Source: Bacteroidota bacterium (GTDB lineage Bacteria; Bacteroidota; Bacteroidia; Flavobacteriales_F; PHOS-HE28). From it: a stretch of 64,000 nucleotides of DNA. The position numbers and the translations under genes were made by a program. The stretch is taken from NCBI GenBank assembly GCA_018267155.1, contig JAFDZE010000072.1, positions 1,800-65,799 on the forward strand, given 5' to 3'. This document shows, in pieces, positions 16,267 through 25,840 of this stretch (the first letter of the stretch is position 1; the number at the start of each line of letters is the position of its first letter). The notes below the pieces were generated by a model, which was not told the DNA's origin, searched no databases, and saw only the letters and a program-made list of their open reading frames with translations.

Positions 16267-18261
16267 TCAGTGTTCCTGCTGATACGCCCGCTGGACCGCG
16301 TACATCCCGGGTTTCCAATGGCCTTCGTAGTCGATGAGGCTCCAGCTCGGACCGGGCCAGCAATCGTTCAACTGCCAGAAGAGCGTACCCATGCAACGCG
16401 GTCGCGCACCCAGGTGCGCCTCAATGGCCATGCGGTACGCCCGGGCCTGCACTTCCTGGCTGGCCCGGATGAACGCACCCAGGGTCCTCGGCTCCACGCC
16501 CAACTCCCGCTTGATCGCGTCAATGATCGGCTTGTCGGTCTTGTAACTGCGCTGCAGACGCTTCATCGTTGGCGATCCCAGGTATAATTCTGATGGGGGG
16601 TTGTACCGGGCGAGCAAAGCGCTGTCCGGGTAGCTCTGGAATCCGTACTCACTCACGAAGCGCCCCACGTTGTTCGCGAACGAGGAGAAGGCACTGTCGC
16701 CGTGCCACACGCCCCAATAGTGCAGGTCGCCCCGGGTGAGGCCCTCGGCATTGCCCCAATTGCTCAGCGGTGAGGTGGGTGTGTACAAGGGGGATCGGAA
16801 GAACGGCGACAGGTATCCGTTCCGGGCATTGAACAGTTCCGTGGATGCGTTCGCCACGCTGATCGAATCGGCCCCATGCAGATGGTAGCGCTCCTGCCAC
16901 CCCCAGTTCTTCCACGCCACGTCGAGTTCGTTGTTGCCACACCAGATGGCGAGCGACGGGTGCCTCAGCAGGCGATGCTGCTGTTGGAACGCTTCCTGTT
17001 CAGCATTCTCCATGAAGGACTTCGAACCTGGCGGAAGTTGGGCGTACATATGGTCCTGCCATACCAGGATCCCCGCCGTGTCGCACGCATCGAAGAACGC
17101 ATCCGGTGGATAGATGCCACCGGCCCATACGCGCACCATGTTCATCCCGGCCTCACACATGTGCTTGACCAGTTCCACCCACTTCCTGTCCGCGTCCAGC
17201 GAAGGCACCATGTGCGGTGGAACGATGTTGCAACCCTTCATGAACACGTTCTTGCCATTCACCTTGAACGCGAAGGCCTGACCATCGGCGTCCCGCGTGG
17301 TGTCGAACTCCACGGTACGGATACCGATGCGCATTTCATGTACGCTGCGGACCGTATCGTCGCACGTCAAACGGGTGCGCACCCGGTACAGGGGTTGTTC
17401 GCCAGAACCACGCGGATCCCATCGCTTGGGCCGCTTGATCCTGAAGGTGACCCCATCCAGGTGGCCGGAACAATTGAGCACCGCAGGCCGCTCGCTGTCC
17501 GGTTCCCACAGTTGCACCGTGGTTCCGCACTTGGAGTCCAACTCACCGACCGCTCCATCGCTATCAACCACCACCTTCAGGTGTACCGTATTCCCATGAT
17601 CGAACTGGGTGGGAACCACCTGCCTGATCCTCCCGACACTCCACCCCCGCAACTCCACCCCCTGCCAGATCCCGCTCGTGACCAGCCTCGGGCAGAAATC
17701 CCAGCCGAATTGATACGCCGCCTTCCGGATGTACGGGCTCACCCCGCTGGGATCGTTGTCGTGGGGCAACTGGATCCCGTACGCATCGCGCAGCTTCGCT
17801 CCTTCTCTGATCGGGCTGCGGAAGATCACCCTCAACTCGTTGGGGCCCTCACGCAGCAGATCCTTCACCTCCCATTCCCACGTACGGAACATGTTGTTCG
17901 CCCGGCCCACCAGGGAGTCGTTCAGGTAGACCTCGGCGAAGGTGTCGAGCCCTTTGAACACCAGATCGAGGTGCCCGTGACGCAGCAGGGTGTCCGCAAC
18001 GAGGATCGTCCGCCGATACTCCCAATCCTCGTTCTCGATCCACTGCACACTGTCGATGTTGCTCCCCCGGTAGAAGTCGGGGATCAGTCCATGGCGCAGC
18101 AGGTCGGTCTGCACCACACCGGGCACCTCCGCATCATACCACCGGTCCTTCCCCACCTGCTGGAATCTCCACCCGTTGTTCAACGGGACCAGGACCTCCT
18201 GGGCGTGGAGGACGCAGGCCATGCAACATACGACCGTGATCAGCAGGATCGCTCGTTGCAT
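16267..18261 (-). CDS. Glycoside hydrolase family 2, beta-mannosidase-like, short form
   Basis: A 664-residue secreted GH2 enzyme with a signal peptide ending in VLHAQ. The N-terminal jelly-roll starts at PLNNGWRFQQVG. The barrel shows WCGNNELD with the acid/base glutamate at about residue 445, and VSEYGFQSYP with the nucleophile at about 537. The NMVRVWAGGIYPPDAFFDAC segment is typical of beta-mannosidases. It should release terminal beta-mannose from glycans in the periplasm or outside. It stops soon after the barrel (WKPGMYAVQRAYQ), so the C-terminal beta-sandwiches of full-length beta-mannosidases (about 850 residues) are missing. The minus-strand frame continues upstream of 18261, but that part is antisense-frame CutC sequence. 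Confidence 0.88.
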   Translation of the reverse strand: MQRAILLITVVCCMACVLHAQEVLVPLNNGWRFQQVGKDRWYDAEVPGVVQTDLLRHGLIPDFYRGSNIDSVQWIENEDWEYRRTILVADTLLRHGHLDLVFKGLDTFAEVYLNDSLVGRANNMFRTWEWEVKDLLREGPNELRVIFRSPIREGAKLRDAYGIQLPHDNDPSGVSPYIRKAAYQFGWDFCPRLVTSGIWQGVELRGWSVGRIRQVVPTQFDHGNTVHLKVVVDSDGAVGELDSKCGTTVQLWEPDSERPAVLNCSGHLDGVTFRIKRPKRWDPRGSGEQPLYRVRTRLTCDDTVRSVHEMRIGIRTVEFDTTRDADGQAFAFKVNGKNVFMKGCNIVPPHMVPSLDADRKWVELVKHMCEAGMNMVRVWAGGIYPPDAFFDACDTAGILVWQDHMYAQLPPGSKSFMENAEQEAFQQQHRLLRHPSLAIWCGNNELDVAWKNWGWQERYHLHGADSISVANASTELFNARNGYLSPFFRSPLYTPTSPLSNWGNAEGLTRGDLHYWGVWHGDSAFSSFANNVGRFVSEYGFQSYPDSALLARYNPPSELYLGSPTMKRLQRSYKTDKPIIDAIKRELGVEPRTLGAFIRASQEVQARAYRMAIEAHLGARPRCMGTLFWQLNDCWPGPSWSLIDYEGHWKPGMYAVQRAYQQEH

Positions 18262-18332
18262 GCGTGCCGAAAGGGGCCAGGATGCACGGTGCCCGCGCAC
18301 CGGCTGATCCGTACACCGGAGCCTCGTGGTAC

Positions 18333-19085
18333 TCATCGCAGACCCGCTTTCACCAACGCATTCATCACCCCTTCGATCTTCGCCGTATCGGGCTCCACCG
18401 CGAAGTTCACACCGGCATGTTCGGCACTCATGGCCACACCGGCATGCTCCAGCAGTGCAGGCCGTTGGGCGGAAAAATGTACCTCCCGCACACCGGTGCG
18501 TTCCACCAGTTCCACCACGTTGCCCGGGTTGATGCCCGCGCCCGCGGCAATGGTGATCCGCTCCCCCGCCCCTTCCACCAGGCGCTTCAGCATCGCCGCT
18601 CCGTCCAGCGCACGCGTTGCGCCACCCGAGGTGAGCACACGTGCCGCACCGAAGCCGATGCATTGCTCCAAGGCGGCGGGCATGTCCGCGGCATGATCGA
18701 TCGCGCGGTGAAAGGTGAGTTCGCGTCCGTTGAGCGTAGCGCGTACGAGGTCCATCAATTCCGCATCGGCCTGGCCATCGGCACGCAAGGCCCCTGCAAC
18801 AATGCCCGCGGTATCGTCGGCTACCGCGAGCAGCAAGGCATCCCGAAGGATGATCTGCCGCTCGTCGGTGGTATACCGGAAGCCGCCGGGGGAAGGCCGC
18901 ACCAGCACTCGGCTCCACGTACCGGTACCCTTCGATCGCTCACGGACCAAACTCACGAGTCCGGGTCCGGGCGTGAGCCCGCCAGCAGCCAGCCAGGTGC
19001 AGACCTCAACACTATCGGCACCGGCGTTCATGGCCGCCATTGCTTCATCCACCGAGGTGATACAAACCTCCACCCGTACGCGCAT
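18333..19085 (-). CDS. cutC: CutC family protein
   Basis: A 250-residue TIM-barrel protein of the CutC family. Recognisable blocks are VEVCITSVDEAMAAMNAGAD at the start, RVLVRPSPGGFRYT, the FHRAIDHAADM motif, VLTSGGA and ITIAAGAGIN. CutC was linked to copper homeostasis in E. coli; its enzymatic role is uncertain. The length matches the family. The start codon is 4 nt from a TACCTTGC box. It lies 71 nt upstream of the GH2 gene on the same strand, and the two may be co-transcribed. Confidence 0.95.
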   Translation of the reverse strand: MRVRVEVCITSVDEAMAAMNAGADSVEVCTWLAAGGLTPGPGLVSLVRERSKGTGTWSRVLVRPSPGGFRYTTDERQIILRDALLLAVADDTAGIVAGALRADGQADAELMDLVRATLNGRELTFHRAIDHAADMPAALEQCIGFGAARVLTSGGATRALDGAAMLKRLVEGAGERITIAAGAGINPGNVVELVERTGVREVHFSAQRPALLEHAGVAMSAEHAGVNFAVEPDTAKIEGVMNALVKAGLR

Positions 19086-19089
19086 GGGG

Positions 19090-19097
19090 GCAAGGTA
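19090..19097 (-). promoter_or_regulatory. Possible -7 box abutting cutC
   Basis: TACCTTGC on the minus strand lies 4 nt before the cutC ATG; the spacing implies an almost leaderless transcript. Confidence 0.35.
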
Positions 19098-19216
19098 GCT
19101 GTCGCGATCGCGAACCCCTCGGACAGGGTATGGCTATCCGTTCTTGAAGCCGGGGCTCCGGAACCGGCCGATCGCCCTTACCAAAAAGGTCCGTCCAACG
19201 GTTCGGCCGCGTGCGC

Positions 19217-19224
19217 CATATTTG
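19217..19224 (+). promoter_or_regulatory. Possible -7 box of tRNA-Ala
   Basis: CATATTTG matches TAnnTTTG at all but the first base and lies 29 nt upstream of the mature tRNA. Confidence 0.4.
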
Positions 19225-19253
19225 CACCCCGTTCGCGGGCATGTTGACATCCT

Positions 19254-19327
19254 GGGGCGATAGCTCAGCTGGCCAGAGCGCCGCGTTCGCAATGCGGAGG
19301 TCGAGGGTTCGACTCCCTTTCGCTCCA
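19254..19327 (+). tRNA. tRNA-Ala (anticodon CGC)
   Basis: A full cloverleaf can be drawn. The acceptor stem GGGGCGA/TCGCTCC contains the G3:U70 wobble pair that identifies alanine tRNAs. The D-arm has AGCTCAGCTGG. The anticodon stem CCGCG/TGCGG carries the loop TTCGCAA with anticodon CGC (reads GCG). The T-arm is GAGGGTTCGACTCCC and the discriminator is A. The terminal CCA is not fully encoded (ACC then CC). Confidence 0.95.
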
Positions 19328-19335
19328 CCCCGAAG

Positions 19336-19365
19336 AAGCCCCGGCGAACCGGGGCTTTCTTTCTT
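19336..19365 (+). terminator. Terminator after tRNA-Ala
   Basis: A 9-bp stem (AAGCCCCGG paired with CCGGGGCTT, loop CGAA) is followed by a T-rich run, 9 nt past the tRNA and before the GH92 gene. Confidence 0.85.
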
Positions 19366-19397
19366 CAGTCCCTGATCAGCGCACCGATCCCTTCGCC

Positions 19398-22316
19398 ATG
19401 ACCGTCCTCCTCCTCTGCGCCGCCCTCGGGTGCGATCAAACGCCGCCCATCGCCGTGGATACGACCTCTCCGGCGGTCGAGCTCGTCAACCCGTTCATCG
19501 GCACCGGCGGACATGGCCACACGTTTCCGGGAGCTTGCGTGCCGAACGGCCTGGTGCAGCTGAGCCCGGACACCCGGCCCGAAGGATACCTCGACTGGGA
19601 CGGCTGCAGTGGATACCACAATAGTGATAGCCTTATTTACGGGTTCAGCCATACGCACCTGAGCGGCACCGGTGTGGCCGACCTGTGCGACGTGCTGCTG
19701 ATGCCCATGGTGGACAAGCTCGACCTCGACCCCGCCAAGTACCGATCCCCGTTCCGGAAGAGCACCGAACACGCCCATGCCGGGTACTACACCGTGCAAC
19801 TGGACGGACCCGAGGTACGCGCCGAACTGACCGCGACCCAACGCACCGGCGTACACCGCTACACCTTCCCGCCCGAGGTTTCCGCACGCCTGGTGCTGGA
19901 CCTCGTGCATCGCGACAAGCTCATCGCGGGCTACGCCGAACCGATCAACGCCCGGGAGATCGTGGGCGAGCGCCGAAGTTCCTCGTGGGCACGCGACCAA
20001 CACCTGTTCTTCTGCATCCGCTTCAGTCACCCCATGCGCAGCGGTGAGCACGGCTTCTTCTGGAACAGCCTCTCCAACGACACCGTGGCCCCGTTGCGCC
20101 GTGCGCAGAAAGCCGTGGTGAACTTCGGGAAGCTGGACGCACCGCTCGTGGTGACGGTGGGTATCAGCGCCGTGAGCATCGAAGGGGCCAGGAAGAACCT
20201 GGAGGCCGAAGTCCCCGACCAGGATTTTGATGCGGTACGCAAGCGGGCCGAAGCAGCCTGGAACACGAAACTGAACAAGATCCAGGTATCCGGTGGCACG
20301 GCAGCTCAGCGGCGTACTTTTTACTCCGCACTGTACCACAGCTACGTGGCACCGTACATCTTCAACGATGTGGACGGGCAATACCGGGGCATGGACGGCC
20401 AGGTACACCATGCGGACCACAACGTGTACACCGTGTTCAGCCTGTGGGACACCTTCCGCGCGCTGCATCCGCTGATGGCCGTGCTCGAACCGGACATGAC
20501 GCGGGACATGGTCAGGACCTTTCTCCTGCACTACCAACAAGGAGGGAGACTTCCGGTGTGGGAACTGTGGGGTAACGAGACCGACTGCATGATCGGCTAC
20601 CACAGCGTGAGCGTGATCGCCGATGCCTATTTGAAGGGCATCCGTGGCTTCGACGAGAAGCTGGCGTTGGAGGCCATGCTGGCCAGTGCCGACGCGGATC
20701 ATTTCGGTCTGGACGCCTACCGGAAGCGAGGCTACATCAGCAGCGAGGACGCGCCGGAGAGCGTGAGCCGCACGCTGGAATACGCCTACGACGACTGGTG
20801 CATCGCCCGTTTCGCCGAGGCCACGGGGCATGCTGACGTGGCCGAGCGGTTCCTGGTGCGCAGCCGCAACTGGCAGAACCTCCTCGACCCGGACACGAAG
20901 TTCTTCCGCGCGCGGCGCAACGGCGGCTTGGTGGAGCCCTTCGACCCCTACGAGGTGAACTTCCACTACACCGAGGCCAATGCCTGGCAATACAGCCTGT
21001 TCGTACCGCACGACATGGATCGTTTCATCCAGCTACTGGGCGGCACCACCGGGTTCACGCGCCGACTCGATGCCTTGTTCGAGGCCAGGACCACCACCAC
21101 GGGACGCGACCAGGTGGACATCGCCGGGCTGATCGGGCAGTACGCTCATGGCAACGAGCCCAGCCATTCGTTCGCCTACCTGTACACCCGGTCGAGCACA
21201 CCCGACCTCACCGCACCCTACGTATCGCGCATCATGAACGACCTCTACCACGATGCGCCCGATGGCCTCAGCGGCAACGAGGACTGCGGACAGATGAGCG
21301 CATGGTACGTCTGGAGCGCGCTGGGCCTCTACCCCGCCCTGCCCGGCTCCCCCGAGCTGGTCTTCGGCATCCCCCTCTTCGACTCGGTCGCTGTGGCGCT
21401 GCCCAACGGCAAGTCCTTGCGCATAAACTCCTTTGCCTCCGGTAACAGCCGTACGCACGTGGAACGCCTCACCTGGAACGGGCGGGAGCGCCCGATCACG
21501 GCCACTTTGGGCCATGCCGAATTGAGCAACGGCGGCACCCTGCGCTTTGAACTGGGCCCACGCGCCGTGGACCAGCCCATAGCTGTTCCGAGCGACGAGG
21601 TGCGTATGCTGCCGCCACCGGTGCCCATCATACAGGCTCCGCGTGCGGCGTTCACGGACAGCATGACCGTTGCCATCTCAGCGATACCGGGGCCATGGGA
21701 GGTGCATTGCGCCGCGGGTGACGCCCTCTTGGGACCTTGTCCGCCACGGATGACGCTGCATGAGGCTGGCCGCATCACCGCAGTGGCGAAGGCCTTGGCG
21801 GGCGGTACCGGCCCGGACGTGACCGCCACCTTCACCCGTGTGGAGAGCGGGCGTACGATCGCGCTGGAGAGCGCCTACGCCCCGCAATACGCCGCCGGTG
21901 GCCAAGGCGCACTGGTGGACGGCCTGCGCGGTGGCAACGACTACCGCACCGGCGAATGGCAGGGCTACCACGGTGTTGACCTGCTGGCCACCGTGGACCT
22001 CGGCACCGTGAAGCGCCTGAAGCGTGCCGGCCTGTCCGTGCTACAGGATCAACGCTCCTGGATCTGGTACCCGAAGGAAGTGACCTTCGCGTGGAGCACC
22101 AACGGCCGCACCTGGAGCAGCACCACCGTACTGAATGCCGTTGATCCCCGGACCGAAGGTGTGCTGACCACCGAGATGTGGTCGGAGGCCATCGGCAAGA
22201 AAGCGCGTTATGTGAAGGTGATCGCCAAGAGCGTCGGCCCCTGCCCGGACTGGCATCAGGGCAAGGGTGGCGAAACGTGGATCTTCGCCGACGAAGTGCT
22301 GCTGGAAACGGAGTAG
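19398..22316 (+). CDS. Glycoside hydrolase family 92 alpha-mannosidase lipoprotein with F5/8C-like domain
   Basis: A 972-residue GH92 exo-alpha-mannosidase. A lipobox (AALGC, Cys12) indicates a lipoprotein. The family starts at VELVNPFIGTGGHGHTFPGA and shows PNGLVQLSPDT, IYGFSHTHLSGTG, LWDTFRALHPL, NEPSHSFAYLYT and the catalytic-region motif GNEDCGQMSAWYVWSALGLY. GH92 enzymes are calcium-dependent and remove alpha-mannose from N-glycan or mannan chains. The last 140 or so residues (from about GRTIALESAYAPQYAAGGQG) resemble a discoidin/F5-8 type C carbohydrate-binding domain. With the beta-mannosidase on the other strand it suggests use of mannose-containing glycans. It is convergent with the radical SAM gene, 5 nt apart. 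Confidence 0.95.
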   Translation: MTVLLLCAALGCDQTPPIAVDTTSPAVELVNPFIGTGGHGHTFPGACVPNGLVQLSPDTRPEGYLDWDGCSGYHNSDSLIYGFSHTHLSGTGVADLCDVLLMPMVDKLDLDPAKYRSPFRKSTEHAHAGYYTVQLDGPEVRAELTATQRTGVHRYTFPPEVSARLVLDLVHRDKLIAGYAEPINAREIVGERRSSSWARDQHLFFCIRFSHPMRSGEHGFFWNSLSNDTVAPLRRAQKAVVNFGKLDAPLVVTVGISAVSIEGARKNLEAEVPDQDFDAVRKRAEAAWNTKLNKIQVSGGTAAQRRTFYSALYHSYVAPYIFNDVDGQYRGMDGQVHHADHNVYTVFSLWDTFRALHPLMAVLEPDMTRDMVRTFLLHYQQGGRLPVWELWGNETDCMIGYHSVSVIADAYLKGIRGFDEKLALEAMLASADADHFGLDAYRKRGYISSEDAPESVSRTLEYAYDDWCIARFAEATGHADVAERFLVRSRNWQNLLDPDTKFFRARRNGGLVEPFDPYEVNFHYTEANAWQYSLFVPHDMDRFIQLLGGTTGFTRRLDALFEARTTTTGRDQVDIAGLIGQYAHGNEPSHSFAYLYTRSSTPDLTAPYVSRIMNDLYHDAPDGLSGNEDCGQMSAWYVWSALGLYPALPGSPELVFGIPLFDSVAVALPNGKSLRINSFASGNSRTHVERLTWNGRERPITATLGHAELSNGGTLRFELGPRAVDQPIAVPSDEVRMLPPPVPIIQAPRAAFTDSMTVAISAIPGPWEVHCAAGDALLGPCPPRMTLHEAGRITAVAKALAGGTGPDVTATFTRVESGRTIALESAYAPQYAAGGQGALVDGLRGGNDYRTGEWQGYHGVDLLATVDLGTVKRLKRAGLSVLQDQRSWIWYPKEVTFAWSTNGRTWSSTTVLNAVDPRTEGVLTTEMWSEAIGKKARYVKVIAKSVGPCPDWHQGKGGETWIFADEVLLETE

Positions 22317-22321
22317 TGCGG

Positions 22322-23395
22322 CTACGCGAACAGGTCCAGCTGCCCTTCCGCTGGTCGCCGGAACAGATCGGTGCGCAACGGAGGAATGCTCCTTTCGGCG
22401 AAGGATCGCTTATGGGACAGGCGGAACAATTGCCGCACCGTGTTGGCGAATTCCCCTTCGCCCCGCATCCGCCTACCGAACACGCTATCGCTCATGGATC
22501 CTCCATGCATGGCGCTCACCTGCGCGATCACCTTGGCGGCCCGATCGGGGAAGTGCTCGTACACCCAGTTGTCGAAGATCGGCTTTACCGCGCCGTTCAT
22601 GCGCACAACCGTGTAGTTGGCCCCCAGCGCACCGGCTTCGGCCGCCGCTTGTAGCAGGGCGGGTACCTCGTGCTCGTTCAATGCCGGAATGATCGGTGCC
22701 ACCATCACTTCCGTGGGAACACCTGCCTTCGTCAATTCTCCGATCACACGCACACGGTTCGCTCCGGTGCTGGTACGCGGCTCCAATACCCTCCGCAGCT
22801 CCTCGTTCAGCGTGGTTAGGCTGATGGCCACGGTGACCAGTCCCAGGCCCGCCATTTCCTTCAAAATATCCAGATCACGCAGGATCAATGCATTCTTGGT
22901 GATCATGCCCACGGGCTGGCGGAACTCCAGGCATACGGCGAGCATGGCCCGCGTGATGCCCTCCTTGCGCTCCACGGGCTGGTAGCAATCGGTGTTGCCG
23001 CTGAACATGATGGGTGCAGGGGTCCACTTGCGGTCCTGAAGGGTGCGCCGCAACACCTCGGGCGCGCTGCGCTTGACGATGATCACCCGTTCGAAATCGA
23101 GGCCCGCACCGTAGCCCCAGTACTCGTGCGTGGGCCGGGCGTAACAGTAGGCACAGCCATGCTCACATCCTTGGTATGGATTCATACTCAAGGTGAATGG
23201 CAGATCCGGGGAGTCCACCTTGTTGACGATCGTCCTCGGATGCTCAACCACGTACCGCGTGCGCCGATCCTCCTCCTCCACTTCGTCGATCCCTTCCCAA
23301 TGAACCACGCCGTAGCTGTGCTTCAGGAAGCGGTTGGCCACCTGCACGGCCGCACCACGCCCCTTGATGGGTTTCCCGTCGATCGGCATGCGCAT
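22322..23395 (-). CDS. PA0069-type radical SAM protein (SplB-like)
   Basis: A 357-residue radical SAM protein. The iron-sulfur motif CEHGCAYCYA (Cys77, Cys81, Cys84) is preceded by NPYQG, as in the PA0069/SplB-like group. GNTDCYQPVERK and TKNALILRDLDIL are also typical of that group. Its substrate is unknown; no DNA repair partner is nearby. An alternative ATG two codons in (23389) is possible. It probably heads its own minus-strand unit, downstream of the acyltransferase pair. Confidence 0.92.
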   Translation of the reverse strand: MRMPIDGKPIKGRGAAVQVANRFLKHSYGVVHWEGIDEVEEEDRRTRYVVEHPRTIVNKVDSPDLPFTLSMNPYQGCEHGCAYCYARPTHEYWGYGAGLDFERVIIVKRSAPEVLRRTLQDRKWTPAPIMFSGNTDCYQPVERKEGITRAMLAVCLEFRQPVGMITKNALILRDLDILKEMAGLGLVTVAISLTTLNEELRRVLEPRTSTGANRVRVIGELTKAGVPTEVMVAPIIPALNEHEVPALLQAAAEAGALGANYTVVRMNGAVKPIFDNWVYEHFPDRAAKVIAQVSAMHGGSMSDSVFGRRMRGEGEFANTVRQLFRLSHKRSFAERSIPPLRTDLFRRPAEGQLDLFA

Positions 23396-23434
23396 AATGT
23401 AGCGCAGGACAGTGGAATGCCGAGCTTGGCGGCT

Positions 23435-24385
23435 TCAGCGCGACGCCATGCTCGGCTTCAGGCGCGCGAGGGCGTGCGCGGTGAACAGCCTTGCTCCAGG
23501 ACCGTTCAAATGGCTGCTGTCCGCGTACAGGTCATCCGGCCAGGAACGGTCGTACCCGTCGCAATAGTACTGGCCACGTGCGGTGATCAGTCCACGCACT
23601 TTGGCGATGTGCCGATTGATCGCGTCAATGGCCTCGGGCGTGCGGATGCCATCGCGGTAAGGCGGTGTCACATAGATCAGGTCGATCCCCATGGCGCGCA
23701 GCCCGGAGGCCAGGCGGTCGAGCGCGTCGTAGTGTTTCTGTGCAAGGTCGTCGGTCGCCGGAACAGGCCGCACCCAACGCTCCGCAAGGATCCGCTCCTT
23801 GGGCACATCAAGAGCGACACCTCCGTGCGCATCCATGAGCAAGCACTCGTAGTTGGCACGGTCGGTGAACCGCAAGCGGTTGCTCTCCATCTGCCGCAGG
23901 TAGTACACGAACTCCGGATGTGTCAGGTACGAGACCAGCCCGGGTCCCTTCTCAACCAGTTCCAGCACGGGGCCAAGGCGCATTTTCGAACGCTCCAGCG
24001 AGAGGGAGAAATCGCGCAGGTTGCCCGCGATCACGATGGTGCGGGGATGGTACCGTTCGGCGAAGGCGTGCGCCAACGTGCAGGTCTGGGACATATCAAG
24101 CCCCCAGGCGCCGAGGTTGAAATACCGCTTTGCGCCCAGCCGTGCGACCACCTCGTCGGAAGACAGGTTGTTCAAGGCCATCGAGGAGCCGAAAGCCAGC
24201 ACGTCGGGATGGTTCGTGGCCGACCAGTCCTGGCGAGCGAACGCGGCGAACTTCTCATTCACGGCAACGTTGTTCGTTACGCGTGGTGCCGGGAAATACC
24301 GCGCATAGAAGCCGCAATACACCGCAAGCATCACCACCACGGGCAGGCTGTATTTCAAGCATCGAAGGGCGAAACGGAAGGGCAT
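23435..24385 (-). CDS. SGNH-like membrane-anchored protein partnered with MBOAT
   Basis: About 316 residues from the ATG at 24385 (a GTG one codon upstream is also in frame). One N-terminal membrane segment (SLPVVVMLAVYCGFYARYF) is followed by an extracytoplasmic domain. The AFGSSMALNN block (Ser67/68) and the late ADSSHLNGPGA block (D-x-x-H) resemble the catalytic Ser and Asp-His of SGNH/DHHW esterase-fold proteins such as AlgX/AlgJ partners. It directly follows the MBOAT gene (6 nt), so it probably performs or assists the final O-acyl transfer to an exported glycan. The acceptor is unknown. Confidence 0.75.
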   Translation of the reverse strand: MPFRFALRCLKYSLPVVVMLAVYCGFYARYFPAPRVTNNVAVNEKFAAFARQDWSATNHPDVLAFGSSMALNNLSSDEVVARLGAKRYFNLGAWGLDMSQTCTLAHAFAERYHPRTIVIAGNLRDFSLSLERSKMRLGPVLELVEKGPGLVSYLTHPEFVYYLRQMESNRLRFTDRANYECLLMDAHGGVALDVPKERILAERWVRPVPATDDLAQKHYDALDRLASGLRAMGIDLIYVTPPYRDGIRTPEAIDAINRHIAKVRGLITARGQYYCDGYDRSWPDDLYADSSHLNGPGARLFTAHALARLKPSMASR

Positions 24386-24391
24386 CACGGG

Positions 24392-25840
24392 TCAGAACTG
24401 GAAATATATGAACTCACCTCCCCCCAGCGGGGCCATCAGGATCATCAATGCGATCAGGCCGTAGTACAGCGTGTACCGCACCGGGCGTGTGGCCCGCCCG
24501 TCCAACTGCAGACCGTGCTGGCGATCCCGGTTGATCCATTCGATGACGAGCATGATCAGGATACCCGACACGCTGAATACCAGATCGCGAACATGGGTAA
24601 ATTGGGGCGGGGAGAACAACGAGGCGGAGAAGACCTTTTTGAAGACCTCCATGGCATCGGTCATGTTCTCGGCACGGAAGAACACCCGGGTGAAGGTGGC
24701 CAGTGCGAAGGTGACGAGCATACGGAGCAGTTCATCGCGGGTGGGCAGGATTCGGCCCTCGGCGATCGGCCCGGTGAACCGCCGGTTGGCCCCTGTGAGG
24801 ATGAGCGGGATGAAGAACGCCGCGTTGATGGCGCCCCACGCGATGAAGGTCCAGTTGGCACCATGCCAGAATCCGCTCACCAGGAAGATGATGATCGTAT
24901 TGCGCAACACCATCCACTTGCCGCCGCGGCTGCCGCCCAACGGGATGTAGAGGTAATCCCTGAACCAGGTGTTGAGGCTCATGTGCCAGCGCCGCCAGTA
25001 CTCGCCCATGTCGCGGCTGAAATACGGATAGGCGAAGTTGCGCATGAGGGTGAATCCGAAGAGCCGGGCGCAGCCGAGGGCCATGTCCGAATACCCCGAG
25101 AAGTCGCAGTAGATCTGGAAGGAGAAGAAAATGGTGGCCAGCACCAGTGTGGCGCCGTTGTGGCCCGTGGGGTCATCGTACGCGGGATCCACCAGGAAAC
25201 CACAGTTGTCGGCCACGACCACCTTTTTGAACAGGCCCCAAAGGATCTGCCGCAGGCCATCCTGCGCATGGGCCAGGTCGAAGGTCCTCGGGTTCTCGAA
25301 CTGCTTGACCATGTTGCGGGCCCGTTCGATCGGCCCGGCGAGCAACTGGGGGAAAAAGCTGACGAACGCGAAAAATACCAGCGGATCGCGCGTGGCCGGA
25401 AGCTGCCTGCGGTACACATCGATGGTGTAACTCAAGCTTTGAAAGGTATAAAAACTGATGCCCACCGGGAGGATGATGCCCAGGGTACGCAGACCAAGCG
25501 GCCTCCCCAGCAAGGTGAATCCATCGTTGAACGCGGTGATGAAGAAGTCGCAGTACTTGAAGAAGCCGAGCAACCCGAGGTTGGCCGCCAGGCTGATGCC
25601 GAGCAGCAGCTTGCGCCGTGCCGTGGCCTGCTCGCGCTGCAGTCCCAATGCGACCAGGAAATCCACCCCTGATGTGAAGAGCAGCAGACCGAGGTAACGC
25701 CAGTCCCACCAACCATAGAACACACAGCCTGCCAGGATCAGGAAGGCGTTCTGACCCCGGATACGACCCGGCCCGATCAGCCAGTACCCGAGAAAGACCA
25801 GCGGCAGGAAGACCGCGAAATCGATCGAATTGAACAGCAT
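24392..25840 (-). CDS. MBOAT family O-acyltransferase (AlgI/DltB-like)
   Basis: A 482-residue polytopic membrane protein of the MBOAT family. Typical blocks are FYGWWDWRYLGLL, GFFKYCDFF, LPVGISFYTFQSLSYTIDVY, QLLAGPIERA, IYCDFSGYSDMALG, WRRWHMSLNTWFRDYLYIPL and SGFWHGANWTF, which carries the invariant histidine at about residue 323. It would move acyl groups across the inner membrane for O-acetylation of an exported polysaccharide or wall polymer. The downstream SGNH-like gene is the usual partner. No alginate or cellulose synthesis genes are in the window. Confidence 0.95.
   Translation of the reverse strand: MLFNSIDFAVFLPLVFLGYWLIGPGRIRGQNAFLILAGCVFYGWWDWRYLGLLLFTSGVDFLVALGLQREQATARRKLLLGISLAANLGLLGFFKYCDFFITAFNDGFTLLGRPLGLRTLGIILPVGISFYTFQSLSYTIDVYRRQLPATRDPLVFFAFVSFFPQLLAGPIERARNMVKQFENPRTFDLAHAQDGLRQILWGLFKKVVVADNCGFLVDPAYDDPTGHNGATLVLATIFFSFQIYCDFSGYSDMALGCARLFGFTLMRNFAYPYFSRDMGEYWRRWHMSLNTWFRDYLYIPLGGSRGGKWMVLRNTIIIFLVSGFWHGANWTFIAWGAINAAFFIPLILTGANRRFTGPIAEGRILPTRDELLRMLVTFALATFTRVFFRAENMTDAMEVFKKVFSASLFSPPQFTHVRDLVFSVSGILIMLVIEWINRDRQHGLQLDGRATRPVRYTLYYGLIALMILMAPLGGGEFIYFQF

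Noticed and set aside
16267-18918. Long fusion of an N-terminal extension to the GH2 enzyme (883 codons)
   Set aside because: The extra 219 codons lie within cutC, read in another frame; the signal peptide start at 18261 is clear.
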